Origin: Chaetomium olivaceum
Lineage: Eukaryota; Ascomycota; Sordariomycetes; Sordariales; Chaetomiaceae
Length of the DNA: 64,000 bases
Direction: 5' to 3'
Assembly (NCBI GenBank): GCA_039881045.1
Contig: JAYWVB010000041.1
Location: 62,001 to 126,000, forward strand
In this document: piece after piece, positions 46,337 through 57,212 of the stretch
How positions within the stretch are numbered: the first letter of the stretch is position 1
Layout: every line of letters begins with the position of its first letter
Notes under the pieces: model-generated
Told to the model about the DNA's origin: nothing
The model's database searches: none
What the model saw: the letters and a program-made list of their open reading frames with translations, nothing else
Made by a program: the position numbers and the translations under genes

Positions 46337-48943
46337 GCTGCTGCTGCTCTTTGCTAAAGAGCGAAAGCAGTTTCTGCTTTTGTTCCGGGTTCGGGTCATT
46401 GCGGCGCTGGTCCACGGCTGTGGGCTGCTGTTGCTGCTGCTGTTGAAACGAGAGGTTGGAACGCGGGCTGGATGGGGATTGTTGCGCGTAGGGGAGGCTG
46501 GCTGCATGGACAGCCGCATAGCTGGGCTGGGGGGACCGCTTGGCCTCATGTTCCGTCTGCTGTAGGAAGCCGCGGTCTCTCGGGGAGGGTATGCCTTGGC
46601 GGCCTGCATTCCTCGCATCCTGCCGCGAGTCGTGGGGGCTGAAGCGCTGTTGAAGACGTTGCATTTGAGCCATTGCGCTGGTGTATTCCTGCGACTTGTT
46701 CTGCTCGCCCTGTTTCGGGCGACTCAGAATCTGGACGGCCCGGTACGGCAGGTTGAGCTCGGGATTCATCCTCACGGGCGCGCCGTTAGCTTCCGATGCC
46801 TGTGCAATCGCCTCAGCTGCGGATGGCGCCTTGTATGATGGACTAGCTGGCTCGTCTTTCCTTGGGAACCCGGGGCTCTGTTGTGTGTTGCCGGGCTGCA
46901 TTCTAATCTCATTGCTCAAGGGCGACCTCGGGCCGCCTTTCTTGAACATATCCAATAATGCCGTCCGATGCGTGTCGGCTGGCTGGGAAGGCTTGGGTCC
47001 GGCCTGAGGTTCCGAGGGTTGCATTCCGCGGGGCGAAGTCCTCATCGGCCCAACAGGCGCCATGTGCTGAGGCAAAAATTGCGCGGCGGGGTTTGGTGCC
47101 TGCGTGGTCGGCGCATTTGCCCAAGGCGCTCCCTGATACTGGTGCTGATTGTTTGCCGATACGAACGCATTATCCTGGGGTGTGTTCTCGCGGGACTTGT
47201 TTTCGATATTCTCCCTAGGGCTGTTGGTCTTGAACGCGCTCAGCAGCGTCATTGCGTGGCCCGTCAGCTGGGCCGGCTTCGCAGCTTGCTGCTGAGGTGC
47301 GTAGGCATTATTTGGACGAGCAGTCAACGAATCCGGAGCACCCTGCTGAATATGCTGGCCGCCCAGTGGAGGATGAGGGCCGCCTTGCTGAGTATTTTGG
47401 CTAGCCGGCTGAGTATGCGGACCGCCGTAGTGGACTTGCTGGCCATCCTGTTGAGCATGCTGCCTGCCTTGGTTAACTGCTTCCATAAGAGCCGGAGTCG
47501 GCAGAATACCCCTAGTAAGAACGGACTGCTGCACTTGTGGTGGTAGCGGCTGCGGGTGGAGAAGGACCGGCTCGTTGCGCTGTTGCTGTGCGGGGTTCAC
47601 AAACGGATTGCGGCCGTAGATCTGAGGCATCGCCTCTCGGCCTTGGCCGTAATACCCGGAAGCCGCATTCTGGACAGATGTTGGCGGGGTGGGGAAGTTC
47701 GGTAGTTGTTGGTAATTCGAAGCTGGTTGCCTCTGCGTTGGATGGTGGTGGTGAGAGGCGTTCGGATCAGGAGCATTCGCGTAGGTGAGATCCGATGGTG
47801 CATGTGGGATATGACTCTGAGGTTGGGGGACTTGCTGCGGGCTTTGCTGTGGCGCCATCTCTGCGCTCTTTTGCAGAAGCGCCATTAGAGCTCCCCCCTT
47901 GCCAGCACTCGAAGCCGAGGGACTCATCTGCAAGCCCTGAGTCGGCTGTTGCACATTAAGAAGGCGCTGGAGTTCGCGCGTAGCGCCCTCCATTGTCTCG
48001 ATCGCGGGGGCGCTATTCGACGGCGCAGGTACAGGTTCGAGCTGAGCACCGATGTCGTCTTCGGTGAGAGGCTCTTCGGTCTGATGATGGATGGCCAGGT
48101 TGGCGGCAGCCACGCGCGTGCCGTCCTTCTTCTTTTGCTGAACCACCCATTTCTTCAGGGGCACCAGGAACGGGGCGACCATGTAAAATTTGTTCGCATT
48201 TGACGCGGCGGCGGCGTCATCGTGAGAGTTGTTGCCCTTCTTTCGGAAAGCGGGCAGCTCCGACAATTTATACCACTCGACCTTGCTGATTTCCTTCCGC
48301 GTCTTGGGCTCGAAAACGGTATCCATAGGGACGTTGCGGAAAACATAGAGACGGATCTGTTGCTCCCTCATAGAGATCTGAATGTACTTGACCTCGTCCT
48401 CTCTAGGTACTAGGCCAGCTTGCTTGATGTCGAAGCCGGTCTCCTCGTACACTTCACGGACGGCACAGTCAAGATCGTCTTCGTCCTTGTTGATTTTGCC
48501 TCTTGGGAAGCTCCAATTTGCGCCCTTCTTCCAGCCCTTGACGAGCACCGTCGAGTCCATGGCCTCGTTCAGCAGGATGGCACCCCTGACCGGGACTCTT
48601 GTCTTGTATTGCATGAACTCTTCGAATGCGCGCATGTGATTCTCGGCCGAGAAGGGAGCCAGCAGGGGGCAGTGCTGAAATATGCGAAGGCAGAAGCTCC
48701 GGAGGGACATGGACGGTAGGGTGGGATCCAGCGGTCGGATGAAGTCTTCGTAGAACCATTGTGCCTCTTCAACTTGGAAGCAGATACGCGCGACTGACGA
48801 GAGGTCCTCCTTTGGGAGGTGGATGATAAAACGGACGCAGAGGTCGTCCAACCCTGGCAGCAAGTCAGTCATTCGAGGGTCACAAAGGCGGCATGCGGCA
48901 AAGTCAACCCACAGTCTTCGAGTTGCATCTTGTTTTCGGCCAT
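46029..48943 (-). CDS. DCP2: mRNA decapping enzyme Dcp2 catalytic subunit
   Basis: Two exons on the minus strand (48943-48913, 48853-46029), a 59-bp intron and 951 aa. The micro first exon encodes MAENKMQLED, and the junction restores the invariant Trp11 of the Dcp1-binding regulatory domain. Box A and the Nudix hydrolase domain follow: GWKKGANWSFPRGK, then the Nudix box from G129 to I153 with REVYEE (143-148), whose glutamates bind the metal. It cleaves the m7GpppN cap of mRNA in P-bodies, helped by Dcp1. The C-terminal 600 residues are Gln/Pro-rich disorder with short Leu-rich motifs of the type that bind Edc3, plus a 19-Gln run near the end. Upstream ATGs at 49148 and elsewhere are not conserved. 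No frame defects. Confidence 0.96.
46292..46349 (-). repeat. CAA/CAG microsatellite encoding poly-Gln in DCP2
   Basis: About 19 consecutive glutamine codons, mostly CAA with CAG at one end. It reads as TTG/TGT repeats on the plus strand. Length is likely variable between strains. Confidence 0.92.
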
Positions 48944-50105
48944 GGCGATGTCTTGTATCGAGCATATCCACGGCGGTGGTTGGCCGTTGAAAGGATGTGT
49001 TTATAGGGTAGTCGGGTAGGTGATATGAAAGGTAAGGCCCCGAATCGTGGACTCGCAAGGTTGTCGGGTTAGGTACGGTCGTGCTCCGGATCGAAGGGCG
49101 GGGACTGGCAGCTGCAAACTTCCCCACCAGATTCGCTCGAGACAACAAAACAGGTACAAAACGCGCTCAGCCAATGGCTGTAGTGCACGCTTCGGTCCGG
49201 TAGTTGGAGATATGCTCGTCAGTGTCGAGATTGGGGATGTTTGGGCACCGTGGATGCCACCTGCGGGTCAGAATGGGCAAAACTGACTTGCGACGTGTGC
49301 AGCTGTGGATGGCATGCATTTGTCTCCACTCCGGGACTCACGACATGATGGTTGCGTTGGGGATGGAGATGGATGTGTGGGTGGCTGACCTCGCTTGTCT
49401 TGGTGGCATGGATCATGGCCCCACCAATTTCAAGCTGTCGCCACAGCACGAAAAGGTCTTACGCAAGCCACAGCTCCAGACCTGTGGCGGTGCATTGCTT
49501 CCGAGGGCGGTCTCTTAGCTGTGCCCAGTCAGATTCTCAGATTCCAACCCGATCCCTTGGCAGCAAGATGGAGGCCACCCAATTAACAGGGGCACGAGCC
49601 TGGAGACCTCCTGGACGTCATCGCACGAAGCAGGGTCTAAGTGAGTTTTGAGTTGCACATGCACCAGTCAAGCTTCGTTTGATGATCGAACTAGCCGCAA
49701 CCATGAGACCAATGCAATGCATAAATGAAAAGGGTCACGACCGGCTAGCCACCAGCGGCTCGCAGACTTTTTCCTCTTTTTCCCCAGGCCCCAAAGACCA
49801 GACGACCGGGCTAGGATTCTCCAGGCCAGCGCCAAAAGTGTTTCCAATTCAGGCCTCACAAGCGCGCGCCTGAAACCGACAAAGCGCCGTCGTCAACCAA
49901 TACAACAGCAAATACCAACCATCGCGGATCGACAGCAATCAAACCAGCGGTCACAAAGACCCCAACAAAGCGCCAGTTGTTTATATCTTCTTGGCTGCCC
50001 TCGAGGTCCTCACCCTTTTTCTTGTGTTTTCCCCTTGCCCAAGAACACCACACTGCACACAGAGTCCGAGATCTCGCGATCACAGCGACCAACCTAGACG
50101 CCACC
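48944..50105. other. Divergent intergenic region, DCP2 and DUF4112 gene
   Basis: No gene was recognised; promoters of both neighbours are expected here. The ATG at 50106 has a near-ideal GCCACCATG context. Confidence 0.5.
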
Positions 50106-50964
50106 ATGAACGTCGCCATGAACGTGCTGGCCAAAAAGGCCCTCAAAAACCGCACTAAAAATCCCAACTCAGATGTACGTGTGTCTGGTATCGCTATTAA
50201 TTTTATGGTGTCGGTGCTGACGACAATCTCAATTATAGAACCCATACAAGGCCCTGACCCGTGTTGAGGAAAATGGCAAAGTCAAGATGAAGATGAAGGA
50301 TAGGCCCATGCCCGAGGGTATATCAGAAATGACAAAAAAATCCTCGAGCGAGTCCGGCGGAAGGCGTACAATTGGGACCAGAAGTTTCGCTGCTGCTGCT
50401 TTGGCATGAGGTTTGGGTGGTCGGCAGTTCTGGGTCTCATTCCTTTGTAAGTCTGCCTGCTTTCCCATATCCGCGAGAGCACTGTTTGCTGACTGTCGTT
50501 GCCAGTATCGGGGATGGCTTGGAGCTTCTCATGTCTCTGTCCTTGATTCGGACAGCCTCCAAGGTGGATGGTGGCCTTCCAAAGCGCATCTACTCTCTGA
50601 TGATCACATACATCATCCTGGACTTCGCCGTTGGTTTCATCCCCTCCTTGGAGACTTTTTCGACTTCGCCTTCCGCGCCAACACACGCAATGCGTGGCTG
50701 CTCGACTCCTACCTGACACAGAAAGGCGAGGTACTTCAGGCACGCGTGATCGTGGACGAGGACGGCACGAAAATACCCGTGCCTGACGAGCTGCGGCCAG
50801 ACGGCGGGGATGTCGAGCAAGGCGTGGAACCGATGCGTATGGCTGAACCATCTTCCAGAAACCCCACGGCACTCCCGCCGGCGCGGACACCGACTCCGAA
50901 AAGGGCCATGCCGCCTCCGGGGCGGACTTTAACGGGGAAGCCGCGGGACCCACGAGACCGCTGA
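50106..50964 (+). CDS. DUF4112-domain membrane-associated protein, two frame breaks
   Basis: Three exons: 50106-50174, 50239-50446 and 50506-50964. The conserved DUF4112 block is present: FGMRFGWSAVLGLIP, GDGLELLMSLSLIRTA, the YIILDFAVGFIP helix and FRANTRNAWLL. Two single bases are missing: one in the A7 run at 50334-50340, between EMTKK and ILERVRRKAY, and one in the C4 run near 50640, between GFIP and LGDFFDFAF. Adding both gives 246 codons (245 aa). The domain probably forms two or three membrane helices; its function is unknown in fungi. The Pro-rich C-terminus read to 50964 is uncertain, because another frame stays open to a TAG at 51066-51068 with more protein-like composition. Confidence 0.75.
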
Positions 50965-52146
50965 GACCCGAACAAGCCGAGTTCGGCGTAGGGGTTACTG
51001 CTGGGCAGTGGAAGGAACCAATTCAGACTGACCACGAGGGGGACGACACTGTTATGGTCTTGCATTAGCGCTGCGTTATTCCCTTTTGTTGTTAGAATAC
51101 AGATATCCTAAGCGTTGGGTTTTAGTTCAGAAAGATAACGACGGAGCCGTCGGAATACACCTGGAGCCCAGAGCGGTTCATAATTGATGCCGGTACCCAG
51201 AGCTGCCCGGTCCATGGCGTGAGGTGGATTTCGAATAAGGTATGCAACATTCAAATTGTCAGCCGATTCGGATGTCCGGGTTCCGTGACTCTATCGCGAT
51301 GATGCTGCGATTATGCCGCGATGACAAACAAGACGGCGGGTCGTCGTGTCTTCCCAAGCCCCCAAGACTTCCGCAAGTGGGTTCCAGGGATCAGCTCAAT
51401 TTGGCGACGATGGGGGCGATCAAGGCGCGTGGAAGCTCCACCAGCAACGGCCGGTTGAAAGCGAGCAACGTGGTTCAAAAGAGAAGATGAGTCCAAAGAA
51501 AGGATGGACATGGTTATGAGCTTCAAATTTTGAACCCTGGATTTGGCAGTTGACATCCAGATCGGTCGAGTCCAAGGGTTAGGCGGTGTCAAGTCAATTA
51601 AAACCCAAGCCCTTGCCCGTGCACCTTGCCGTCGTGGACGCGTCTTCAACCCTTCAAAGGTTAGAGTGTGTCATAGTGGAGCCGTAAACGGCTTGGGGAA
51701 AGTGCGAAAACGGCTCTTGACTGGAAGATTGCGCCGGCCGATTGTCTCGGAGCTCCGAAGATCTGATAAAGGCGAGGCAAGGCCGGCCAGGCATCCAGGA
51801 CACAAGTGGATCAATGCCTGGGGAAAATCCATGACCGAGAAGGGGGCTGGTTCTGTTGACGCCGCATTTGCCAGGGCTGATGGACTCAATGTCGCGTCGA
51901 GTCGACGCGAACCCTTGTCGCACAGATTTAACAAAAAGTGGACCCCGCGCGTTGCAGACGTGCAGACGTGCAGCATTTAAGAGACGCGCTTCCAGTTCTC
52001 CCTCTCTCCAAATCCCATCCTTTGTCTACACAAGCAACTTCCCAAACCATTACTTCATCACGAACATCAATTGCCTCTCAACATCTACCTCAGGTGGCAA
52101 TTCCCCCATATCTTGTTTGCAAAACACCCAATCTCCCCCCTCCACA
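50965..52146. other. Intergenic region with RNR2 promoter
   Basis: No complete gene. The first 100 bases may be the true C-terminal coding end of the DUF4112 gene. The right part holds an MCB element and a C/T-rich RNR2 leader (51990-52140). Confidence 0.5.
51638..51643 (+). promoter_or_regulatory. MCB element (ACGCGT) upstream of RNR2
   Basis: A perfect ACGCGT about 0.5 kb before the RNR2 ATG. A second perfect copy lies in RNR2 intron 2 at 52536-52541. MBF binds this core at S-phase genes in yeasts, RNR genes among them. Regulation here is inference. Confidence 0.5.
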
Positions 52147-53519
52147 ATGACTGCCCAGGTCACTCCTTCCAAGCAGGTCAGTGCCCCGCGTCATGCTCGC
52201 CCTTTGCGCGTCGCGTCCACCCATGTCTCGAAGCTAACATGTACCACTTTACAGGCTGCTTCCGCGATTGAGGGTCTTAAGATGGAATCCCCCGTCAAGA
52301 AGCTGAACTTTTCCGCTTCCAACAAGGAGAACGCTCCCTTTGACGCCGACCTTGCCACCCTCGAAGCAGAGATTGACGCCAATCACCAGACGAACATGGA
52401 CAAGAAGGAGACAAGTACCGCGGTGGCGCCCACCATCAAGGCCAGTGAGGCCGATGAGCCTCTCCTCCAGGAGAACCCGCAGCGCTTCGTGCTGTTCCCC
52501 ATCAAGTATCACGAGGTACGACGCGACGCGCCCTGACGCGTAAAGTGGAACACGTGCTAACAATTCCCCTTCAGATCTGGCAGATGTATAAGAAGGCCGA
52601 GGCTTCCTTCTGGACCGCCGAGGAGATTGACCTCTCGAAGGACCTCCACGACTGGAACAACAAGATCAACGACGATGAGAAGTACTTCATCTCTCACATC
52701 CTCGCCTTCTTCGCCGCGTCAGATGGCATCGTCAACGAGAACCTGGTGGAGCGCTTCAGCGGCGAGGTCCAGGTCCCGGAGGCCCGCTGCTTCTATGGCT
52801 TCCAGATCATGATGGAGAACATCCACTCCGAGACCTACTCCCTGCTCATTGACACCTACATCAAGGAGCCTGCCCAGCGCACTCACCTGTTCAATGCCAT
52901 CGACACCATCCCCGCCATTCGCAAGAAGGCCGACTGGGCCCTCCTGGATCAATGACCAGAAGTCGACCTTTGCCCAGCGCCTGGTCGCCTTTGCTGCCGT
53001 CGAGGGTATCTTCTTCAGCGCGGTGCCTTCGCGTCCATCTTCTGGCTCAAGAAGCGCGGCCTCATGCCCGGCCTGACCTTCTCCAACGAGCTCATCTCGC
53101 GTGACGAGGGTCTCCACACCGACTTCGCCTGCCTGCTGTTCTCGCACCTTAACAACCGCCCCAGCAAGCAGGTTATTAAGGACATCATCGTCGATGCCGT
53201 GCGCATCGAGCAGGAGTTCCTCACCGAGGCCCTGCCGTGCGCGCTGCTCGGCATGAACTCCAACCTGATGAAGCAGTACATCGAGTTCGTCGCCGACCGC
53301 CTGCTCGTCGCCCTCGGCAACGAGAAGGTGTACCGGTCAACCAACCCCTTCGACTTCATGGAGAACATCTCTCTCGGCGGCAAGACCAACTTCTTCGAGA
53401 AGCGCGTCGGCGAGTACCAGAAGGCCGGCGTCATGGCCAGCACCAAGAAGCCCCAGGAGGACGTGGAAGAGGTCAAGGGCGAGAACGGCGGCGACTTCAC
53501 TTTCGATGACGACTTTTAA
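52147..53519 (+). CDS. RNR2: Ribonucleotide reductase small subunit, with two 2-nt frame breaks
   Basis: Three exons: 52147-52176, 52255-52515 and 52575-53519, with introns of 78 and 59 bp. The length of 411 aa is normal for class Ia R2. The first iron ligand Asp lies in FWTAEEIDL, the EARCFYGFQ segment carries Glu and the radical Tyr neighbourhood, and NIHSETYS gives a second Glu/His pair. DEGLHTDFA supplies the late ligands, and the C-terminal FTFDDDF is the R1-docking tail. Near 52944 two bases are missing where ALRWIND is expected, and at 53020-53021 two extra bases (GC) interrupt FFSGAFASIFW. The shifts compensate, and the coding sum is still a multiple of three. It makes dNTP precursors with Rnr1. 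An essential gene is unlikely to be null, so consensus error is suspected. Confidence 0.92.
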
Positions 53520-54074
53520 GCTGTGTCTCGACCGTCTCTTTCCTTGCTCTCTAATACCCCTCTTGTACTCTATTTGGTCTCTTTTCCTGGCGGCAGGGTT
53601 GTCGGTTTTCGTCTCGCCTCGTTGGAGAGGTTGGATATTGTTTCGCATGTACATGTACAAATGCTACGCGGGCGGGACCGTGTTTGCATAATGGCGTTGG
53701 GCGTTGGGCGGTGCCCGCTGGAACTGGTTGATGAGGGTATGCGATGGAGATGAGGAACACGTCTTTAGCACGTATGAGTAGATTCTCATACAAGGAATCA
53801 AACTGTGAATATGACTTGTCCCAATGATGTGTGGATTTTGATGAGCCTGCTTCCCCCACGGTTGCCGATGGTTTGTCTCGGCGACTCAACTTGATGCTGG
53901 CCCCATTGCCTCCCTGCCTTGAATCGGCTCTTTACAGCCTCCGATCGTTCGTTATGCCTCAGACATCCACCGTTCATTCTTTTAGCAGCACGATCAAATA
54001 TGCCAAAATGCTGCTTTGATACACTCCCAATTTATTTACCGTCCTACCAACCCCCCCTTTTCCCCCATCTCAAA
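53520..54074. other. Convergent 3' intergenic region, RNR2 and SRP21
   Basis: No gene. It holds 3' flanks of both neighbours; the left part is T-rich after the RNR2 stop. Confidence 0.5.
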
Positions 54075-54782
54075 TCAAAATCTAAGTAAAACAGCCAGAA
54101 CCATAACAGCCCACCCCCAACAACTACTACTTCTTCCCCTTCTTCTTCTTCTTCCCACCACCCCACCCCCCTGCTGCGGCGGCTGTTGCTGCTCCTTTGC
54201 GCCCCCAGCCGGAGTCAACCCTCCACTCTCCCCCTCAGCACCAGCACCAGCACCAGCAGCACCAGGCGCATCCGCCATGACCTCATCCCCGTCCCCCGCG
54301 GGCTCAGCCGTAGTAGAAGGGATAGTGGCCAGCCCGGCCATCCCCCGTCCCAGCGTGCCCAGCATCTGCACCAGCCGCCCCACCTCGGCCGCCTTGGAGG
54401 TCTTGTACTTGAGCGCCACGCCGCTGTGCGGGTCGTACGTCTTGAGCACGAGGTGGCCGCGCGGGGGCTTGCTGTCGGCTTCTGCTGCTCCTGGCGCTGC
54501 TGCTGGGGTGGGTTTTGGTGTTGTGATGTTGTGGCGGTGGTGGTGTCTGCTTCGGTGGTGGATGCTTTCTTGGGTTTGGGGACGCGCCGCGCTGGTTTGA
54601 GGTGGTAGCGGGTTGTGATGCGTGTCTGTGGTGGTGGTTGGTTAGTGAGGGTGATGGGGGAGGAGGGTTTAAAAAAAAAAAAAAAGGGGGGGGGGGGGGG
54701 GGGGGCCTACTGTTGAGGGGCGGGCTTGGAGGAGGAGGGCGGACTGGTGCAGCCAGTCTTCGGATTTGGCGTAGTAGGGCAT
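54075..54782 (-). CDS. SRP21: Signal recognition particle SRP9/SRP21-type subunit, frame interrupted
   Basis: Two exons on the minus strand: 54782-54711 and 54625 down to 54075. The start MPYYAKSEDWLHQS and the core VLKTYDPHSGVALKYKTSKA are diagnostic of fungal Srp21 (SRP9 domain), an Alu-domain subunit that binds SRP RNA with Srp14. The residues joining the two halves (RITTRYHLKPA) follow the splice site in frame. Two extra bases (GC) near 54458-54463 then shift the frame before LVLKTYD. The open frame ends at 54075, but the lysine-rich end KKKKKGKK expected of the family reads in a neighbouring frame to a TAG at 54127-54129, which suggests a further G-run error. The intron is odd: it holds a 15-nt and a 20-nt homopolymer. 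Confidence 0.8.
54671..54705. repeat. A15-G20 double homopolymer inside the SRP21 intron
   Basis: Fifteen A (54671-54685) followed directly by twenty G (54686-54705) on the plus strand. In the intron's own strand this is C20 then T15, starting five bases after the GTAGG donor. Exact lengths are unlikely to be reliable. Confidence 0.9.
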
Positions 54783-55310
54783 CTTGACGGTTTCGGGGGA
54801 GATGTGGACGGTTTGGAGTCAGTGTGGAAAGGTAAGGACCCGTGTCGCGTGAGGTCGACCGTCGGGATTGTTGAATTGGGGCTGTAGACGAAAGCTTAAA
54901 TGGTGGCACTGGTGTTCGAAAAAGCCTTCACCTGGACAATGTATTACGTGTCCGTGGTGACTACTCGGTTCGCTGTCTGGAGGTGGCTCCTCGATGTTGC
55001 ACCGTCAACGGTTCTCGGTTGGAGTTTTGGTGCTCTCGCGGTGAGTTCCGCAGTGCATTTCAGTGGGGTCAGCGAATGCGGGGAGCTCTCGCCCCACACC
55101 TTCAAGCAACACCCAACACAAGACACCTTGAATCAACCTTCCTCTTCACAGTACATAGATCCCATTCAGCACAGGCATTAAACACATGCAATTTACACCT
55201 GAACGCCACAACATGCAATAGGGTATCTCGGTCCATCCTGATGCCAGTCCACATCCATCCGCCCTTTGAAATTCAACCAGCCCCAGCAACCATCACGAGC
55301 TTCCGCTGCC
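54783..55310. other. Intergenic region, SRP21 promoter and SWD2 3' flank
   Basis: No gene was recognised. Confidence 0.5.
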
Positions 55311-56537
55311 CTACGTAGTAGGGTCAGGTAGCCAAAACATGAGGTCTTGGTCCGCCGAAGCGATCATGTTGTACCGGGGATTATACGCCACTACGGCCGC
55401 CTCCCGTTTCTCCTCCAGGATATGCGCCGGCTCTAGCACTTTGTCACTTCCGGGCGTCATCAGCGTGTCCCACACGAGGAGATCTGACTTCGCGCCGCTA
55501 ATCACGTAACGACCGTCCGGAGCGAAGCAGCATTCGCCGCTGCCTCCATATTACCTCCTTCCAACTCCCCCGCGCCCAACCGTCTCGTGCTAGCGCCCGG
55601 CTTTTTCAGGTACGCCTTTAAACTGCCGTCGAACGAGTCCAACAAGAAGTGGCCGTCGCCACGCGATCCCAGGAGAAGGTGTTTTCCGTCGTTGGAGAAC
55701 TCAAGTTTCGTCCAACCTCGGAAGCTAGCCTCTGTATCGGCAGGCCCGCGGGCCTTCAGGACGTCAAAAACGGAGAAGGGTGCCTTCTCGTAGTTGCGGT
55801 AGTCGTAGAGCAGGATGCTCCCGCTTCCCGGCGACGCTACGGCAAAGACATTGCCCGACGGGTCCCAAGCCGAGAGGTACGGCGTATTCAGGAAGAGCTT
55901 GCCCGTCCATTGCTTCGTCCCAATGTTCCATATCCGTACCGTGTTGTCAACGCTGCAAGAGATGAAGTTGTCGGCACCAGGGTGCATCGCGAGGTTGGTC
56001 ACTGCGCCTTCGTGTCCTCAAAGTAGCGGATAAACGAATTGTCGTGCGTGGCCAAGTAACGAATCGCATCTGCAAAAGGTTAGCCGCCGACGTGGCCGAT
56101 ACCGCATAAAGCCTACCATTCTGCTGAGTGCTGGCGTAGATGATGCTCGAGCTCGTGTGGGTAAATTTAGCCAACTTCACGCCGTACTTCTTGCTCAGCA
56201 AGCTCTTGTCGTGCCGGCCGTCCTTAACGTTGTAGATCTGGATGGTCTCGTCGCTCTCCGACGTCATACAAAGCTCGCCCGGGTCGTCGAAGTCGATGGA
56301 CAAGATGGACGGCTGAGGTTTGCCCTCCTTGATGTCGTCCGTTGGAATAGCTAAACGAGATTAGCCTACATGTTAGCAACACGCGACAGAAAGAACCCAC
56401 CTTTGTCGGTCTATACGACGCGATCACGTCGCTGATGGCAGTGGTGCTGGGACATTAGCTCCCAAAGCCCGCGTGAGATTGAACGTAGGGGTCGCCTTGT
56501 CGAGGGGACGTCGTCGAGTCCATTGGGTGGAAGCCAT
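55311..56537 (-). CDS. SWD2: WD40 protein Swd2 (WDR82), COMPASS and cleavage/polyadenylation subunit; four frame breaks
   Basis: Three exons on the minus strand: 56537-56401, 56350-56117 and 56069-55311, with introns of 50 and 47 bp. Recognisable Swd2 segments lie in successive frames: SYRPTK, MTSESDETIQIYN, KYGVKLAKFTHTSSSIIYAS, HPGADNFISCSVDNTVRIW, GSILLYDYRNYEKAPF and ISGAKSDLLVWDTL. One base is missing at each of about 56437, 56340, 56016 and 55539. Adding four bases makes the coding sum exactly 378 codons (377 aa), as expected. Swd2 is shared by the Set1/COMPASS H3K4 methyltransferase and the pre-mRNA 3' end processing factor. Four breaks in 1.2 kb is the highest density in the window. 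The choice between pseudogene and sequence error needs reads. Confidence 0.85.
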
Positions 56538-57212
56538 TTTGCGGTGTACCGGCGTGCGCCGGAATGGCTCAATTGGGGAAGGGATAATACGATCAGAGCT
56601 CGGAGCAAGCTTCAGGAAAGCGAACGGACTCGACGGTGTTCTGCCGGCGGGGATTGACCCCCTGCACAATACCCCACCAAACAAAGCCAAAGTTGCCAGG
56701 GTCCAAACTGCCTCCTGCATGGAAGGCCCGTTTCCGAGAAAGCCAGCCCTGACCCCGAACGAATGTTCTGTAAGAAAGCTTCGGCTTGTTCGCTGCGCGA
56801 CCGGGCAACACGGAAAAACCGCCCGCGCCTAAGTCGTTCGATCCCAAGGATGACACTTTTTGTCTGGGTCCGACAACCGCAAGCCAGCATTGGAAAATTC
56901 CCTTTTCTGCGGCTGCAAGGGCCGGAAATTGATCAGCGCTGCGACACAGACGAGTCAGCGGGAGACAGAGCGGATATAAGCGGCCTTGCCATTTGCACTT
57001 TCGCAGCCTGACCGCAGCATTCTCTCTGTTATAATGAATTACTATTATTGTATTTCTTTGTTTCCTCGTTCATGCCGTCAGAAGTTGACAGATCCATCCC
57101 TCGAATCCCCTCCCGCGAGATAGCCGAGTCCCGGCTCGGCCATTGGCGCATTCCTCCCTCGGTACCGCCGATTTCGGCATCCCTGGGCACGACACCACAA
57201 ACCAGCAGCACA
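56538..57212. other. Divergent intergenic region, SWD2 and carrier gene
   Basis: No gene was recognised; both promoters are expected here. Confidence 0.5.

Noticed and set aside
46293..46565. Poly-leucine plus-strand ORF
   Set aside because: Antisense of the DCP2 poly-Gln microsatellite.
51311..51980. Overlapping ORFs upstream of RNR2
   Set aside because: No recognisable domain, poor codon bias, and ORFs of similar length on both strands; treated as promoter DNA.
52716..53147. Minus-strand ORF across the RNR2 break
   Set aside because: Antisense to RNR2; open only because the coding strand has strong codon bias.
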